The notes beneath the pieces were generated by a model, which was given only the letters and a program-made list of their open reading frames with translations, was not told the DNA's origin and ran no database searches. The translations under genes and the position numbers were made by a program. Below, one piece after another: positions 1-10,270 of a stretch of 42,318 nt of DNA. The stretch is from Kofleriaceae bacterium (GTDB taxonomy: Bacteria; Myxococcota_A; Polyangia; Haliangiales; Haliangiaceae), in the NCBI GenBank assembly GCA_025357755.1, contig JANXOP010000072.1, positions 1-42,318 of the forward strand. The letters are read 5' to 3'. Numbering within the stretch: position 1 is the first letter of the stretch; the number at the start of each line of letters is the position of its first letter.

Positions 1-1469
1 GACGCGACCGAGCCGCGCGAGTGATCCTCGACGAGAAAGCCGAAGCTCGCGACGTGATCGAAGGATTCCGCGAGCCGCACCAGCTCGGGGCCGATCAAGT
101 TCGTGACGGTGAGGCTCATCTCGAGCGGCAGCATCGCGCCCTCGAACAGGATGCCTTCCTCGTGGAGATCCTCGATCCCGTAGCCCTGGGGGATCCCTTT
201 CCAGCCGAGGATCTGTTCTTCGAATTCGGCGAGCACCCCGCACGCGGGATGGATCGAGAGGTTCTTGCCGAGCTGGCCCGAGCGATTCGCGAGACCCTGC
301 TGGCCGAGCACGATCGGGGTCATGATGGAGCCACACGCGATCACCACGCTGCGCGCGCGAATGGTCAGCGTACTGCCGTCGGCGGTCTTGGCGACCACGC
401 CGACTGCGGTGCCGCCCTCGACGAGGATCCGCGTCATCTTCGCGTTCGAGAACAGCTCCGCACCGGCCCGGAGGGCGAGCGGGATGTACGAGACGTTCGT
501 CGAGCGCTTCGCATCGGTCGGGCAGCCGAACACGCACACGCCCTGGCCATCGCACGCGGGGGCGTTGCGCTTGAGGGGACCATGGCGCGTGAAGCCGAGC
601 GCATCGCAGCCGCGCGCGATCACGCGCCCGTTGCCGCCGAGCAGCGCGGCCTTCGCATGCTCGACGCCGAGCACGCTCTCGACTCGATCGAAGTACGGCC
701 CGAGCTGGTCTGGGCCGAGCTCGGACAGCCCGAGGTCACGCTGCCATTCGCGGAGCACGCGATCGGGCGTGCGGTAGCACGTGCCACTGTTGACGGTCGT
801 GGTGCCACCGACGGTCTGGCCGAGCGGGATCGGAATGCCGACGTTGCCGAGCGAGAAGGTGCCGCCACCGCGGCGATACAACTTCTGCTGCATGTCGAAC
901 GCGCGACCGGTGAAGTCGCCGCGCTCGAAGTAGCGACCTTCTTCGACGAACACGACCGCGAGCCCGGCTTCGGCGAGCTCGCGTCCGACGACCGCGCCGC
1001 CGGCACCAGTGCCGACCACGACGACATCACACTCGAGCGCGGTGTCGCCGCCGAGGGCATCACCGGCGTGCACGCGATCGCGCATGTACGCGGGCTTGGC
1101 TTCGGCGCGGATACGCTCCTGGTCGTAGACGCAGCCGAGCTGCTTGTAGAGCGCGGGATCATCGAAGTGCGCGATCTTGAGTGGCGAGACGAGCGCGCGC
1201 AGCATCAAGCGCCTCACGACATCGCCGGTGCGAAAGCTCTCGAGCACCGCGAGCCGGCACTCTGCCGACAGCGCGGCGAAGCTCCGCCGATGGCGCAGCC
1301 ACGCACTCGCATCGATCGCGCGCACCAGGGCGTGGATGCCGGTCGCGACCGGCGAGGGCAGGCCGGCGAGGAACCGCTCGACCTTCGCGACGGTCGCCTC
1401 ACCCGCGCCTGGAAGGAACCTGCCGGCCGGGATCGCAGCCTCCGCGATCGCGAGCAATGTTGCGTTCAC
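1..1469 (-). CDS. GMC-family FAD oxidoreductase, long-chain alcohol oxidase type (3' end outside window)
   Basis: Probably oxidises a long-chain or lipophilic alcohol with FAD. The frame opens with GTG at 1469 and stays open to the window edge, so the C-terminus, including the GMC His/Asn active site, is missing. An N-terminal helical region of about 145 residues precedes the dinucleotide-binding motif VVVGTGAGGAVVGRELAEAG (residues 149-168), followed by a typical VFVEEGRYF strand. A cysteine-rich stretch near residue 305 (CDGQGVCVFGCPTDAKRS) is characteristic of the fatty-alcohol-oxidase/cholesterol-oxidase-like GMC branch. It is the last visible gene of a minus-strand group; its start lies 43 bases after the stop of the HEAT/barrel gene. 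Family assignment is firm; the substrate is inferred. Confidence 0.88.
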   Translation of the reverse strand, partial: MNATLLAIAEAAIPAGRFLPGAGEATVAKVERFLAGLPSPVATGIHALVRAIDASAWLRHRRSFAALSAECRLAVLESFRTGDVVRRLMLRALVSPLKIAHFDDPALYKQLGCVYDQERIRAEAKPAYMRDRVHAGDALGGDTALECDVVVVGTGAGGAVVGRELAEAGLAVVFVEEGRYFERGDFTGRAFDMQQKLYRRGGGTFSLGNVGIPIPLGQTVGGTTTVNSGTCYRTPDRVLREWQRDLGLSELGPDQLGPYFDRVESVLGVEHAKAALLGGNGRVIARGCDALGFTRHGPLKRNAPACDGQGVCVFGCPTDAKRSTNVSYIPLALRAGAELFSNAKMTRILVEGGTAVGVVAKTADGSTLTIRARSVVIACGSIMTPIVLGQQGLANRSGQLGKNLSIHPACGVLAEFEEQILGWKGIPQGYGIEDLHEEGILFEGAMLPLEMSLTVTNLIGPELVRLAESFDHVASFGFLVEDHSRGSVA

Positions 1470-1512
1470 CCACCGACCCTACACCGATTGGTCCGATGGT
1501 CCAACCAGTAAG

Positions 1513-3300
1513 TTATCGGCTGAACACAGCGTCGAGAAGTCCGTAGGTCGCCGACAGATTTGCGCCCAGAAACACGATGCCGCCGGTCTCCGCCACGTCG
1601 GCCGCAAGGCGCAACCCGGACGCCTGGTTGAACAACATCGTGAAGCCGAGCTGGCCTTCGACGCGGAGGCCTTTGTCGGTGTTCATCGTGTCGTCGCTCG
1701 AGACCTGGAGGATGCCGGTCAGATCGAACATGCCGAGCGGATCGCCGTGATCGCCGTACGTGTAGCGGGTCATGTGCGCGGTCGCGCCGGCCGCGTACGG
1801 CGAGGGTTGGCCATCCGCGGCGAACAAGCGAGATCGCGCGTACGCGGTCCCGGCGACTTCGAGCTTGTCGTCATCGAGTTGCGCGCCGTAGCCCGCTTGC
1901 ACGAGCAACTGCTCGACGCGACCGTTCTCGTAGCCCGCATCGATCAGCCCTCGAGGCCGGCGCAGGTAGCCTTCGCCGAACGCGATCTGGAGATCCAGAC
2001 CACTCGGCCGCACGAACAGCTGGGTGTCGCGCAGCACGTTCAAGATCTCGTAGGCGAGGCCGGCATCGGGCTCGCCGAGCAACACGCCCGCTTCGCGCAG
2101 GATCGTGACGGTCGAGACGAGCGAGCGATACGTCGAGCGCTCGCCGCGCAGCACCCACCACGTGAGCTGGAGCTTCTTCGAGGTCGCCGCATCGATCGGC
2201 TTACCGAGCGCACGTGCCGCATCGAGCGTGCGCGCGAGGCGACGCACGCGGATCGCGGCGCCGACATCGAGCATGCGGCCGTAACCGACACCGAGCGCGA
2301 CCTCGAGGTCGGCGTTCGTCGTCGTCAGCTTGAAATCCGCGTTGCCGTTCTGCTGGATCTGCTGATCGCTGACGACGTCCGAGGTGTAGGTGGTCTGCAG
2401 TGAGGCCGCTGCCTTGCCGACGCCGTAGATCCCAGCGCCGCTGTAGAACCGCGCTTCACCGTCGACGTTGATCGAGAGCTCGGCGCCGCGAATCTGCTCG
2501 CGGCCTTGCGGATTGACGAGGCCCGTCACGAGATGCGCACCTGCGTCGGTGCCCCACGCCATGCCGTCGCGCTCGACGCGATGCGACCACGCGCCGGCGA
2601 CATCGGCCGCAGCATCCATCCGCTTGCGACCCGTGTCGTACGCGAAGCTGGCAGTCCCACCCGCGAACGTGAGCCGGTCGTATGCGGCGATGGTGTCGTC
2701 CGAGAGCACGGGCAGCGCTGGCAGATCCGACGACGGCTTCGCGCCGACGAGCGGCGCACCGCTACCGGCGTCGAGCAGCTTCGAGCCGGTACCCGCATCG
2801 ACCGCGCCGGTGTCGGCGGCAGGCTCCGGTCTGACTTCGGGCTTGGCGACGACGAGCGGCGCTTTGTCCGGAGCTTTGTCCGGGGCTTTGTCGGGAGGCT
2901 TCACCGGGGTCGGCGCTGCATCGGCACTCGCGCCGAGCTTGGCCAGGGACTTCTTCGCGAGGTCGCGCTGGCCCTTGTCGCGCGAGACATCGTTCGCTAT
3001 TTTCTGCAGCGTCGGGACCGCACTCGCGTCGCCGAGCGCGCCGAGCCCTTCGATCGCGATCTCGCCGATGATGTCGAAGGTCTCGCTGTCCGCGAGCTTG
3101 ATCAGCTCGGGCACCGCCTTCTTGTCCTTGCTCTGGCCGAGCTTCTTCGCGGCATCGCGCCGCTTGTCCTTCCACACCGAGCGATCCATGTCGGTCGGCT
3201 GGTTCTCGATCACCTTGATCAAGTCGGGCACCGGCTCCGCGCGGATGCGCTGCGCGCCGAGCATGCCGAAGCACACCGCGACGAGGGCTGCGCGCTTCAT
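1513..3300 (-). CDS. Secreted HEAT-repeat protein with C-terminal beta-barrel-like domain
   Basis: A 595-residue exported protein of unknown function. Residues 1-21 look like a signal peptide (start MKRAALVAVC, cleavage after RIRA). Residues about 25-145 carry HEAT/PBS-like helical repeats with phrases such as KKAVPELIKLAD and SAVPTLQKIA. A Pro/Ala/Lys linker follows, including three DKAP copies (about residues 160-172). The last 365 residues have alternating hydrophobic/polar strands with many Gly and aromatic residues, as in outer-membrane barrels, though the C-terminus (FSR) is not the classical terminal Phe. The ATG at 3300 is chosen because it gives the signal peptide and overlaps the upstream stop as ATGA, suggesting translational coupling. 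A longer frame exists upstream but lies over the preceding gene. Confidence 0.8.
   Translation of the reverse strand: MKRAALVAVCFGMLGAQRIRAEPVPDLIKVIENQPTDMDRSVWKDKRRDAAKKLGQSKDKKAVPELIKLADSETFDIIGEIAIEGLGALGDASAVPTLQKIANDVSRDKGQRDLAKKSLAKLGASADAAPTPVKPPDKAPDKAPDKAPLVVAKPEVRPEPAADTGAVDAGTGSKLLDAGSGAPLVGAKPSSDLPALPVLSDDTIAAYDRLTFAGGTASFAYDTGRKRMDAAADVAGAWSHRVERDGMAWGTDAGAHLVTGLVNPQGREQIRGAELSINVDGEARFYSGAGIYGVGKAAASLQTTYTSDVVSDQQIQQNGNADFKLTTTNADLEVALGVGYGRMLDVGAAIRVRRLARTLDAARALGKPIDAATSKKLQLTWWVLRGERSTYRSLVSTVTILREAGVLLGEPDAGLAYEILNVLRDTQLFVRPSGLDLQIAFGEGYLRRPRGLIDAGYENGRVEQLLVQAGYGAQLDDDKLEVAGTAYARSRLFAADGQPSPYAAGATAHMTRYTYGDHGDPLGMFDLTGILQVSSDDTMNTDKGLRVEGQLGFTMLFNQASGLRLAADVAETGGIVFLGANLSATYGLLDAVFSR
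2861..2896 (-). repeat. 12-bp tandem repeat, three copies (DKAP linker)
   Basis: Three consecutive 12-base units of the form gctttgtccgga (plus-strand reading) differ at one or two positions. They encode the DKAP triplicate in the linker between the HEAT region and the barrel-like region. The copy number may vary between strains by slippage. Confidence 0.8.
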
Positions 3301-3668
3301 CGCTGACCTCCCAGCCGGAGGCAGGCCATCGCGTTCGGGTTCGGATTCTGCGGCGAGTTCTGGACCTTGAGCGCGTCGCACGACGAGGCGGCCACACAGT
3401 TGATGATCAGGGTTTGCTCGATGTCGATCGAGGTCTCGATCCGATCGACGCACGCACCCCAATCGAAGTGCTTGTCGATATCCCCGGAGTTGATCGAGAT
3501 GGCGCCGCAATCGACCATCTTCCAACACGCGTCTTGCGCGGTCGAAAGTGGGCCCGTGCAGTCGTCGTTGATCGCGCCGCCCTCGGCGCAGTTTGCGTGC
3601 GAACCAGTCGCGGTATCGTCGCCGGCGCTACACGCGGCAAAGACGACAAGGCAGAGCCAAGACTTCAT
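3297..3668 (-). CDS. Small cysteine-rich lipoprotein, unknown function
   Basis: A 123-residue protein beginning MKSWLCLVVFAACSAGDD, with a signal peptide ending in a lipobox (FAAC, Cys13). The mature part is acidic and has several cysteines (for example NCAEGG, DDCTG, DACWKMVDC, ASSCDALK), so disulphides are likely after export. No family is recognised. The stop overlaps the next gene's start (ATGA, 3297-3300). A TACAAT box at 3682-3677 ends 8 bases before the ATG and no Shine-Dalgarno is visible, so it may have its own leaderless transcript in addition to read-through from the gene upstream. Confidence 0.75.
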   Translation of the reverse strand: MKSWLCLVVFAACSAGDDTATGSHANCAEGGAINDDCTGPLSTAQDACWKMVDCGAISINSGDIDKHFDWGACVDRIETSIDIEQTLIINCVAASSCDALKVQNSPQNPNPNAMACLRLGGQR

Positions 3669-3676
3669 CGCCGCGC

Positions 3677-3682
3677 ATTGTA
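3677..3682 (-). promoter_or_regulatory. Candidate -10 box (TACAAT) for a leaderless transcript
   Basis: On the minus strand TACAAT is followed by 8 bases and then the ATG at 3668. No -35 element is evident. It is part of the recurring TANNNT-N6-9-start pattern in this window. Confidence 0.45.
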
Positions 3683-3694
3683 TCCGACCAGCGA

Positions 3695-5866
<2,172 letters not shown>

Positions 5867-5938
5867 AGCAAGATCCGCTTACCATGCCGGACCCTTGCAG
5901 GGTTTCGTCGATCGCCGGAATCGTGCATGGTGTGAGCT

Positions 5939-7372
5939 GTGGCCGAGCCCGCGAATCTGCTGGTCGTGAGCGACCTCCATTTCGGGGAGGAGCTGCTTCC
6001 GGGGGCGGCAGACGAGCGGTGCGAAGCGGTGAGGCTCGGGGCCGACGCATTCTGTGCGTTTCTCGCGTACCAGGCGGTGCGACGAATTGGCGCTCGCAGC
6101 TGGCGGCTCGTGATCGCCGGCGACCTGTTCGATTTCATGTCGGTGGTGATCCCCGGATCCTCACAGCTCCCGGCGACGACCGCCGACGAGCGCCGGCTCG
6201 GGGTCGGTCGAAGTGTCGCGGCAGGGGTGCCTCGAATGGCGGCGATCTGCGAGGTCCACGGGCCGCTGCTGGCGGCCCTGGTCAAGTTCGCGGCCGCCGG
6301 TCACGCGATCGACATCATCGTCGGCAACCACGATGTCGAGTTGCTCGAGCCGACCGTCATCGCGGAGCTCGATCGCCACCTCCGGCGCGCGGGTGGTGAC
6401 GACAAGGTGATGGCGCGGATCCGCGTGGTGCCGTGGTTCATCTACGTGCCGGGGGTCGCGTGGATCGAGCACGGTCACGTCTACGACGAAGGTTGCTCGT
6501 TCGAGTTCAACCTCGCGCCGCACGACCCGCGCGATGGACGGCTGATCTTCAATGCCGATTACGCGGCGATCCGCTACCTCGGCATGGCGTCACCGGAGAT
6601 CGATCCGCACGGCATCGAGGAGTGGAGCTTCTCGGGGTTCCTGCGCTACGCCGCGGGCCAGGGCTGGCGTTCGTTCGTCCGCCTGATCACGGCGTATCTG
6701 CGCTTCATGGGCTCGCTGATCGCGGCGAACCTGCTCCACAAGTCGCCTGCGCGGCGCAGCGCGCGTCGCGCGTTGCACCGGCAGCGCGTCGAACAGGTCG
6801 CGAGCGCCGCGAACCTCCCGCTCGATACGGTGCGTGCGATCGATCGGCTGGCGCGCGCGCCCCTGACCGTGAGCTGGCGCCGGCTCGGTCGCCTCCTCGT
6901 GCTCGATAAGTGGGGCATGATCGGCGGCACGCTGCTCGCGTCTTCGATCCTGTTGCTGGCTGCACCGCGCTGGTTGTTCGTCCTCGGCACGTCGGCGTGC
7001 ATCGCCGCGATGGTGATCGCGCAGATCCGGCTCGGCAAGCACCTCGTCACCTCGCAGCTACCGATGCGCGCGGTGCCGCGGCGGCTGCGCGACCTCGTCG
7101 ATGCGCCGGTCGTCGTGTTCGGCCACACTCACGATCCGCGCTGGCAACCGATCCTCGGTGGCGGGCTCTACATCAACTGCGGAACCTGGCTGCCGGCGCT
7201 CCGCCCGGGCCTCCGGCGCAGCTTCACGCACGTGCTCGTGCAGCCGCGCTCGGACGGCAAACCGCTCGTCGAGCTTCGTCAGTGGCGCGACGGCGCGAGC
7301 CTGCCGTTCGACGATCGTGCCGACGTCGGCGCCGGTGTGACCCATCCTGGAATTCCGCGGATCGCCGGCTAG
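5939..7372 (+). CDS. Calcineurin-like metallophosphoesterase with inserted membrane hairpin
   Basis: A binuclear-metal phosphoesterase of the LpxH/UDP-diacylglucosamine-hydrolase-like type by motif order; the substrate is unknown. The 477-residue protein shows SDLHFG (residues 11-16), GDLFD (61-65), GNHD (129-132), EHGH (177-180) and FGHTHD (394-399), so every metal-ligand motif is present. The odd feature is the roughly 213-residue gap between EHGH and GHTH. It includes a basic helical stretch (about 265-320) and two hydrophobic helices at about 327-342 and 345-361. The enzyme is therefore probably membrane-anchored from within its catalytic domain. The start is GTG at 5939 with no clear ribosome site. 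It is divergent from the Fe-S protein and 47 bases upstream of mutS. Confidence 0.82.
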   Translation: MAEPANLLVVSDLHFGEELLPGAADERCEAVRLGADAFCAFLAYQAVRRIGARSWRLVIAGDLFDFMSVVIPGSSQLPATTADERRLGVGRSVAAGVPRMAAICEVHGPLLAALVKFAAAGHAIDIIVGNHDVELLEPTVIAELDRHLRRAGGDDKVMARIRVVPWFIYVPGVAWIEHGHVYDEGCSFEFNLAPHDPRDGRLIFNADYAAIRYLGMASPEIDPHGIEEWSFSGFLRYAAGQGWRSFVRLITAYLRFMGSLIAANLLHKSPARRSARRALHRQRVEQVASAANLPLDTVRAIDRLARAPLTVSWRRLGRLLVLDKWGMIGGTLLASSILLLAAPRWLFVLGTSACIAAMVIAQIRLGKHLVTSQLPMRAVPRRLRDLVDAPVVVFGHTHDPRWQPILGGGLYINCGTWLPALRPGLRRSFTHVLVQPRSDGKPLVELRQWRDGASLPFDDRADVGAGVTHPGIPRIAG

Positions 7373-7419
7373 CCACCCGCGCGACCGCGCTGTCGGAGGG
7401 GCGTGATACCGCTCGATAG

Positions 7420-10080
7420 GTGAGTGGCCGGAGTCCCGCAGATACGCCGTTGATGCGGCAATACCTCGAGGTCAAGGACAAGCATCCTGACGCGCTGGTG
7501 TTGTTCCGGCTCGGTGATTTCTACGAGATGTTCTTCGAGGATGCGGTGATGGGATCGAGGCTGCTCGATCTCACGCTGACCACGCGCGACAAGGGCAAAG
7601 AAGATGCGGTGCCGATGTGCGGCGTCCCGCATCACGCGGCGCGTGGCTACATCGCGAAGCTCACCGAGCTCGGGCATCGCGTCGTCATGGTCGAGCAGGT
7701 CGAGGATCCACGGCTCGCCAAGGGGTTGGTCAAGCGCGAGGTCGCGCGGATCATCACGCCGGGCATCGTGTTCGACGACGAGGTGCTCGATCCGAAGTTG
7801 TCGCGCTATGTCGCGGCGATCGTGCCGGGCGCGACGAAGCAGACGTTCGGGCTGGCGTACCTGGATGCAACCACGGGTGAGCTGCGCGCGACGCTGGTCG
7901 CGACCGGAGAGCTGCTCGACGAGCTGACCCGCGTGGCTCCAAGAGAGATCATCGTCGAGGGCAAGTGGATCGTGGGGGAGGGCGTGCTCGTCGCGATCAA
8001 GGCGAGGTATCGCTGCGCGTGGAACGTGGTGACCTGCGCCACCGAAACGGACGCTCACGTCACGCTCGCGACGCTGGCTCTCGCGAACGCGCACTCGCTC
8101 GCGGCGCTGGCGGACCCGACGGTGACGAAGCGTTCGCGAACCGCGGAGTCGGTCACGCTCGCGCCGGTGCTCGCGCTCACGTCGCTGACCTCGGAGGTCC
8201 TGCGCGCGGCAGCGACGGTCCTGACGTACGCGCGCGCGACGCAGCCGGGCGGCGTGTTGCCCGTGACGAGGCTGGTCTCGTACGAGGCTGGCGATTCGGT
8301 CGTGCTCGACGAGGCCGCGATCGCGAACCTCGAGCTCGTCGAGACCCTGATCGGCCGGCGGACCCAGGGCTCGCTGCTCGACGTCATCGATCAGACCGTG
8401 ACCGCGCCGGGCGGACGGTTACTGCGGCGCTGGCTGCTGTATCCGCTCGTCGATGTCCCGCAGATCCGGCGACGCCAGGACGCGGTCGCGTGGCTGGTCG
8501 GGCGACCGGCCTTGCTCGAACAAGTTCGGCGCGCGTTGTCGCGGATCGCGGATCTCGAGCGGCTCGCGGGCAAGGCGACGCTCGGCGTCGCCACCCCGCG
8601 CGATCTCGGTCGGCTGCGCGATGCGATCGCGCAACTACCGGACCTCGTCGCGCTGGTCGCGACGGGCGCGACCAAGCTCGATCCGGTGCCGGCGTTGCTC
8701 GGCTTGAGTGCGGCGCTCGCGCCCGAGCTCGCGAAGCTCGCGCAGCGCTTGGGGCGTTCGATCGTCGACGAGCCGCCGGCGATGCTCAAGGATGGCGGCG
8801 CGATTCGCACCGGCTACGACACGATCGTCGACGAGTGTCGCGAGCTCGCGGATGGCGGCAAGAACCAGATCCTCGCGATCGAAGAGCGCGAGCAGCGCGA
8901 GTCCGGAATCGCGAGCCTCAAGGTCCGCTACAACCGCGTGTTCGGCTACTACATCGAGATCACGAAGTCGCACCTCGCGAAGGTGCCTGCGCACTACGCG
9001 CGCAAGCAGACTGTCGCGACCGGTGAGCGGTTCGTGACGCCCGAGCTCGCCGAGCTCGAGAAGAAGGTCGTCGCCGCCGAGGAGACCCTCGCGGTGCGCG
9101 AAGCCGAGCTGATGCGGATCGAGGTCCAGGCGGTCGCGGAGGTCGCGGCGAAGATCTCGGCCGCGGGTGCCGCGCTCGCGGTGGCGGATGCGTGCGGCTC
9201 GCTTGCCGAGGTCGCCGCGCGCCGCAACTACTGTCGGCCCACCGTCGACGAAGGCCAGGTCCTCGAGATCACCGACGGTCGCCATCCGGTGATCGAAGCG
9301 ATGCTGGCCGAGGGCAGCTTCGTGCCGAACGATTGCCGGCTCGATCCCGATGCCGAGCAGCTCGTGCTGATCACCGGACCGAACATGGCGGGCAAGTCGA
9401 CCTACATGCGCCAGGTCGCGCAGATCGCGTTGCTCGCGCAGATCGGGTCGTTCGTGCCGGCGAAGGCCGCACTGATCGGCGTGTGCGATCGGGTGTTCAC
9501 GCGCGTCGGTGCCGCGGATAACCTTTCGCGCGGCGATTCGACGTTCATGGTCGAGATGCGCGAGACCGCGACGATCCTCGCGAAGGCGACGCGGCGCTCG
9601 CTCGTGGTCCTCGATGAAGTCGGCCGCGGCACGTCCACGTTCGACGGCGTCGCGATCGCATGGGCCGTCGCCGAGCATCTCCACGATGCGATCGGAGCGC
9701 GCACCTTGTTCGCGACCCACTACCACGAGCTCGTCGCGCTCGCCGAAGCGCGGCCGCGCGTGCGCAACGTCTCGGTCGCCGTCCGCGAGCACAAGAACGA
9801 GATCGTGTTCCTGCGCCGCGTCGTCGCGGGCGGTGCGAACAAGAGCTACGGCATCGACGTCGCGCGCCTCGCCGGCCTGCCGAAGAACGTGGTCAGCCGC
9901 TCGCGCGAGATCATGAGCAAGCTCGAGGGTGGAGCGAAGCTGGGAAGCTCCGCGCAGCTGTCGCTGTTACCCACCGCAGCGCCGTCTCCGGTCCTGGCCC
10001 GGCTCGCTGTGCTCGATCCAAACCGGGTCACGCCGCTCGAAGCCCTCCAGCTCCTCGTGGAGCTAAAGTCCCTGCTTTGA
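7420..10080 (+). CDS. mutS: DNA mismatch repair protein MutS
   Basis: Recognises base mismatches and small loops and recruits MutL. The 886-residue length is normal for MutS1. The mismatch-wedge Phe-X-Glu lies in [11 protein letters not shown] (F34, Y35, E36). The core and clamp regions follow, then the ABC-type ATPase with Walker [10 protein letters not shown] (about 653-661), Walker [17 protein letters not shown] and the [10 protein letters not shown] switch region. The C-terminus ends in a typical [10 protein letters not shown] linker and a dimerisation helix. The GTG start at 7420 gives the expected N-terminus; a GGAGGG lies about 20 bases upstream, too far for a standard ribosome site. 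Intact. Confidence 0.97.
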   Translation: MSGRSPADTPLMRQYLEVKDKHPDALVLFRLGDFYEMFFEDAVMGSRLLDLTLTTRDKGKEDAVPMCGVPHHAARGYIAKLTELGHRVVMVEQVEDPRLAKGLVKREVARIITPGIVFDDEVLDPKLSRYVAAIVPGATKQTFGLAYLDATTGELRATLVATGELLDELTRVAPREIIVEGKWIVGEGVLVAIKARYRCAWNVVTCATETDAHVTLATLALANAHSLAALADPTVTKRSRTAESVTLAPVLALTSLTSEVLRAAATVLTYARATQPGGVLPVTRLVSYEAGDSVVLDEAAIANLELVETLIGRRTQGSLLDVIDQTVTAPGGRLLRRWLLYPLVDVPQIRRRQDAVAWLVGRPALLEQVRRALSRIADLERLAGKATLGVATPRDLGRLRDAIAQLPDLVALVATGATKLDPVPALLGLSAALAPELAKLAQRLGRSIVDEPPAMLKDGGAIRTGYDTIVDECRELADGGKNQILAIEEREQRESGIASLKVRYNRVFGYYIEITKSHLAKVPAHYARKQTVATGERFVTPELAELEKKVVAAEETLAVREAELMRIEVQAVAEVAAKISAAGAALAVADACGSLAEVAARRNYCRPTVDEGQVLEITDGRHPVIEAMLAEGSFVPNDCRLDPDAEQLVLITGPNMAGKSTYMRQVAQIALLAQIGSFVPAKAALIGVCDRVFTRVGAADNLSRGDSTFMVEMRETATILAKATRRSLVVLDEVGRGTSTFDGVAIAWAVAEHLHDAIGARTLFATHYHELVALAEARPRVRNVSVAVREHKNEIVFLRRVVAGGANKSYGIDVARLAGLPKNVVSRSREIMSKLEGGAKLGSSAQLSLLPTAAPSPVLARLAVLDPNRVTPLEALQLLVELKSLL

Positions 10081-10270
10081 CGCACGGTGTGACGCGCCTA
10101 CATTTTCTTCTTTTGCCCACCCACGGCTGAGGGTTTCCACCCCCAACCTCGACAGATAGGGGGCGGGAGCCCCGAACCAGGCTCGCGCTAACCCGCTGCA
10201 ACCACTCATGTTGCCGCTTGGCTCGGTGTTTGTAATAGGGCTCTCCACGGATCTTATGAGGAGGAACTCT
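10081..10270 (+). other. 190-base leader/intergenic region with a GNRA-loop hairpin
   Basis: This gap between mutS and the first cytochrome gene has a pyrimidine-rich stretch after the mutS stop. It also has a perfect GC hairpin, GGGGC-GGGA-GCCCC at 10160-10173, whose loop fits the GNRA rule. A C5 run just upstream (10140-10144) could compete for the same G run. A strong AGGAGG precedes the GTG start at 10271. I match it to no known riboswitch; it may simply be a structured 5' leader. Confidence 0.4.

Noticed and set aside
1446-1454. Frequent GCGATCGC-like octamers across the window
   Set aside because: They are mostly Ala-Ile-Ala or Arg-Asp-Arg codon runs in GC-rich genes. A count against a codon-aware null would be needed before calling a HIP1-like signal.
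10081-10270. Possible riboswitch ahead of the first cytochrome gene
   Set aside because: There is a GNRA-loop hairpin but no conserved core of the c-di-GMP, cobalamin or other aptamers I know; kept only as a structured leader.
10208-10270. An earlier ATG for the first cytochrome lipoprotein
   Set aside because: It would put 21 residues before the signal peptide and bury the AGGAGG site inside the coding sequence; the GTG at 10271 fits better.
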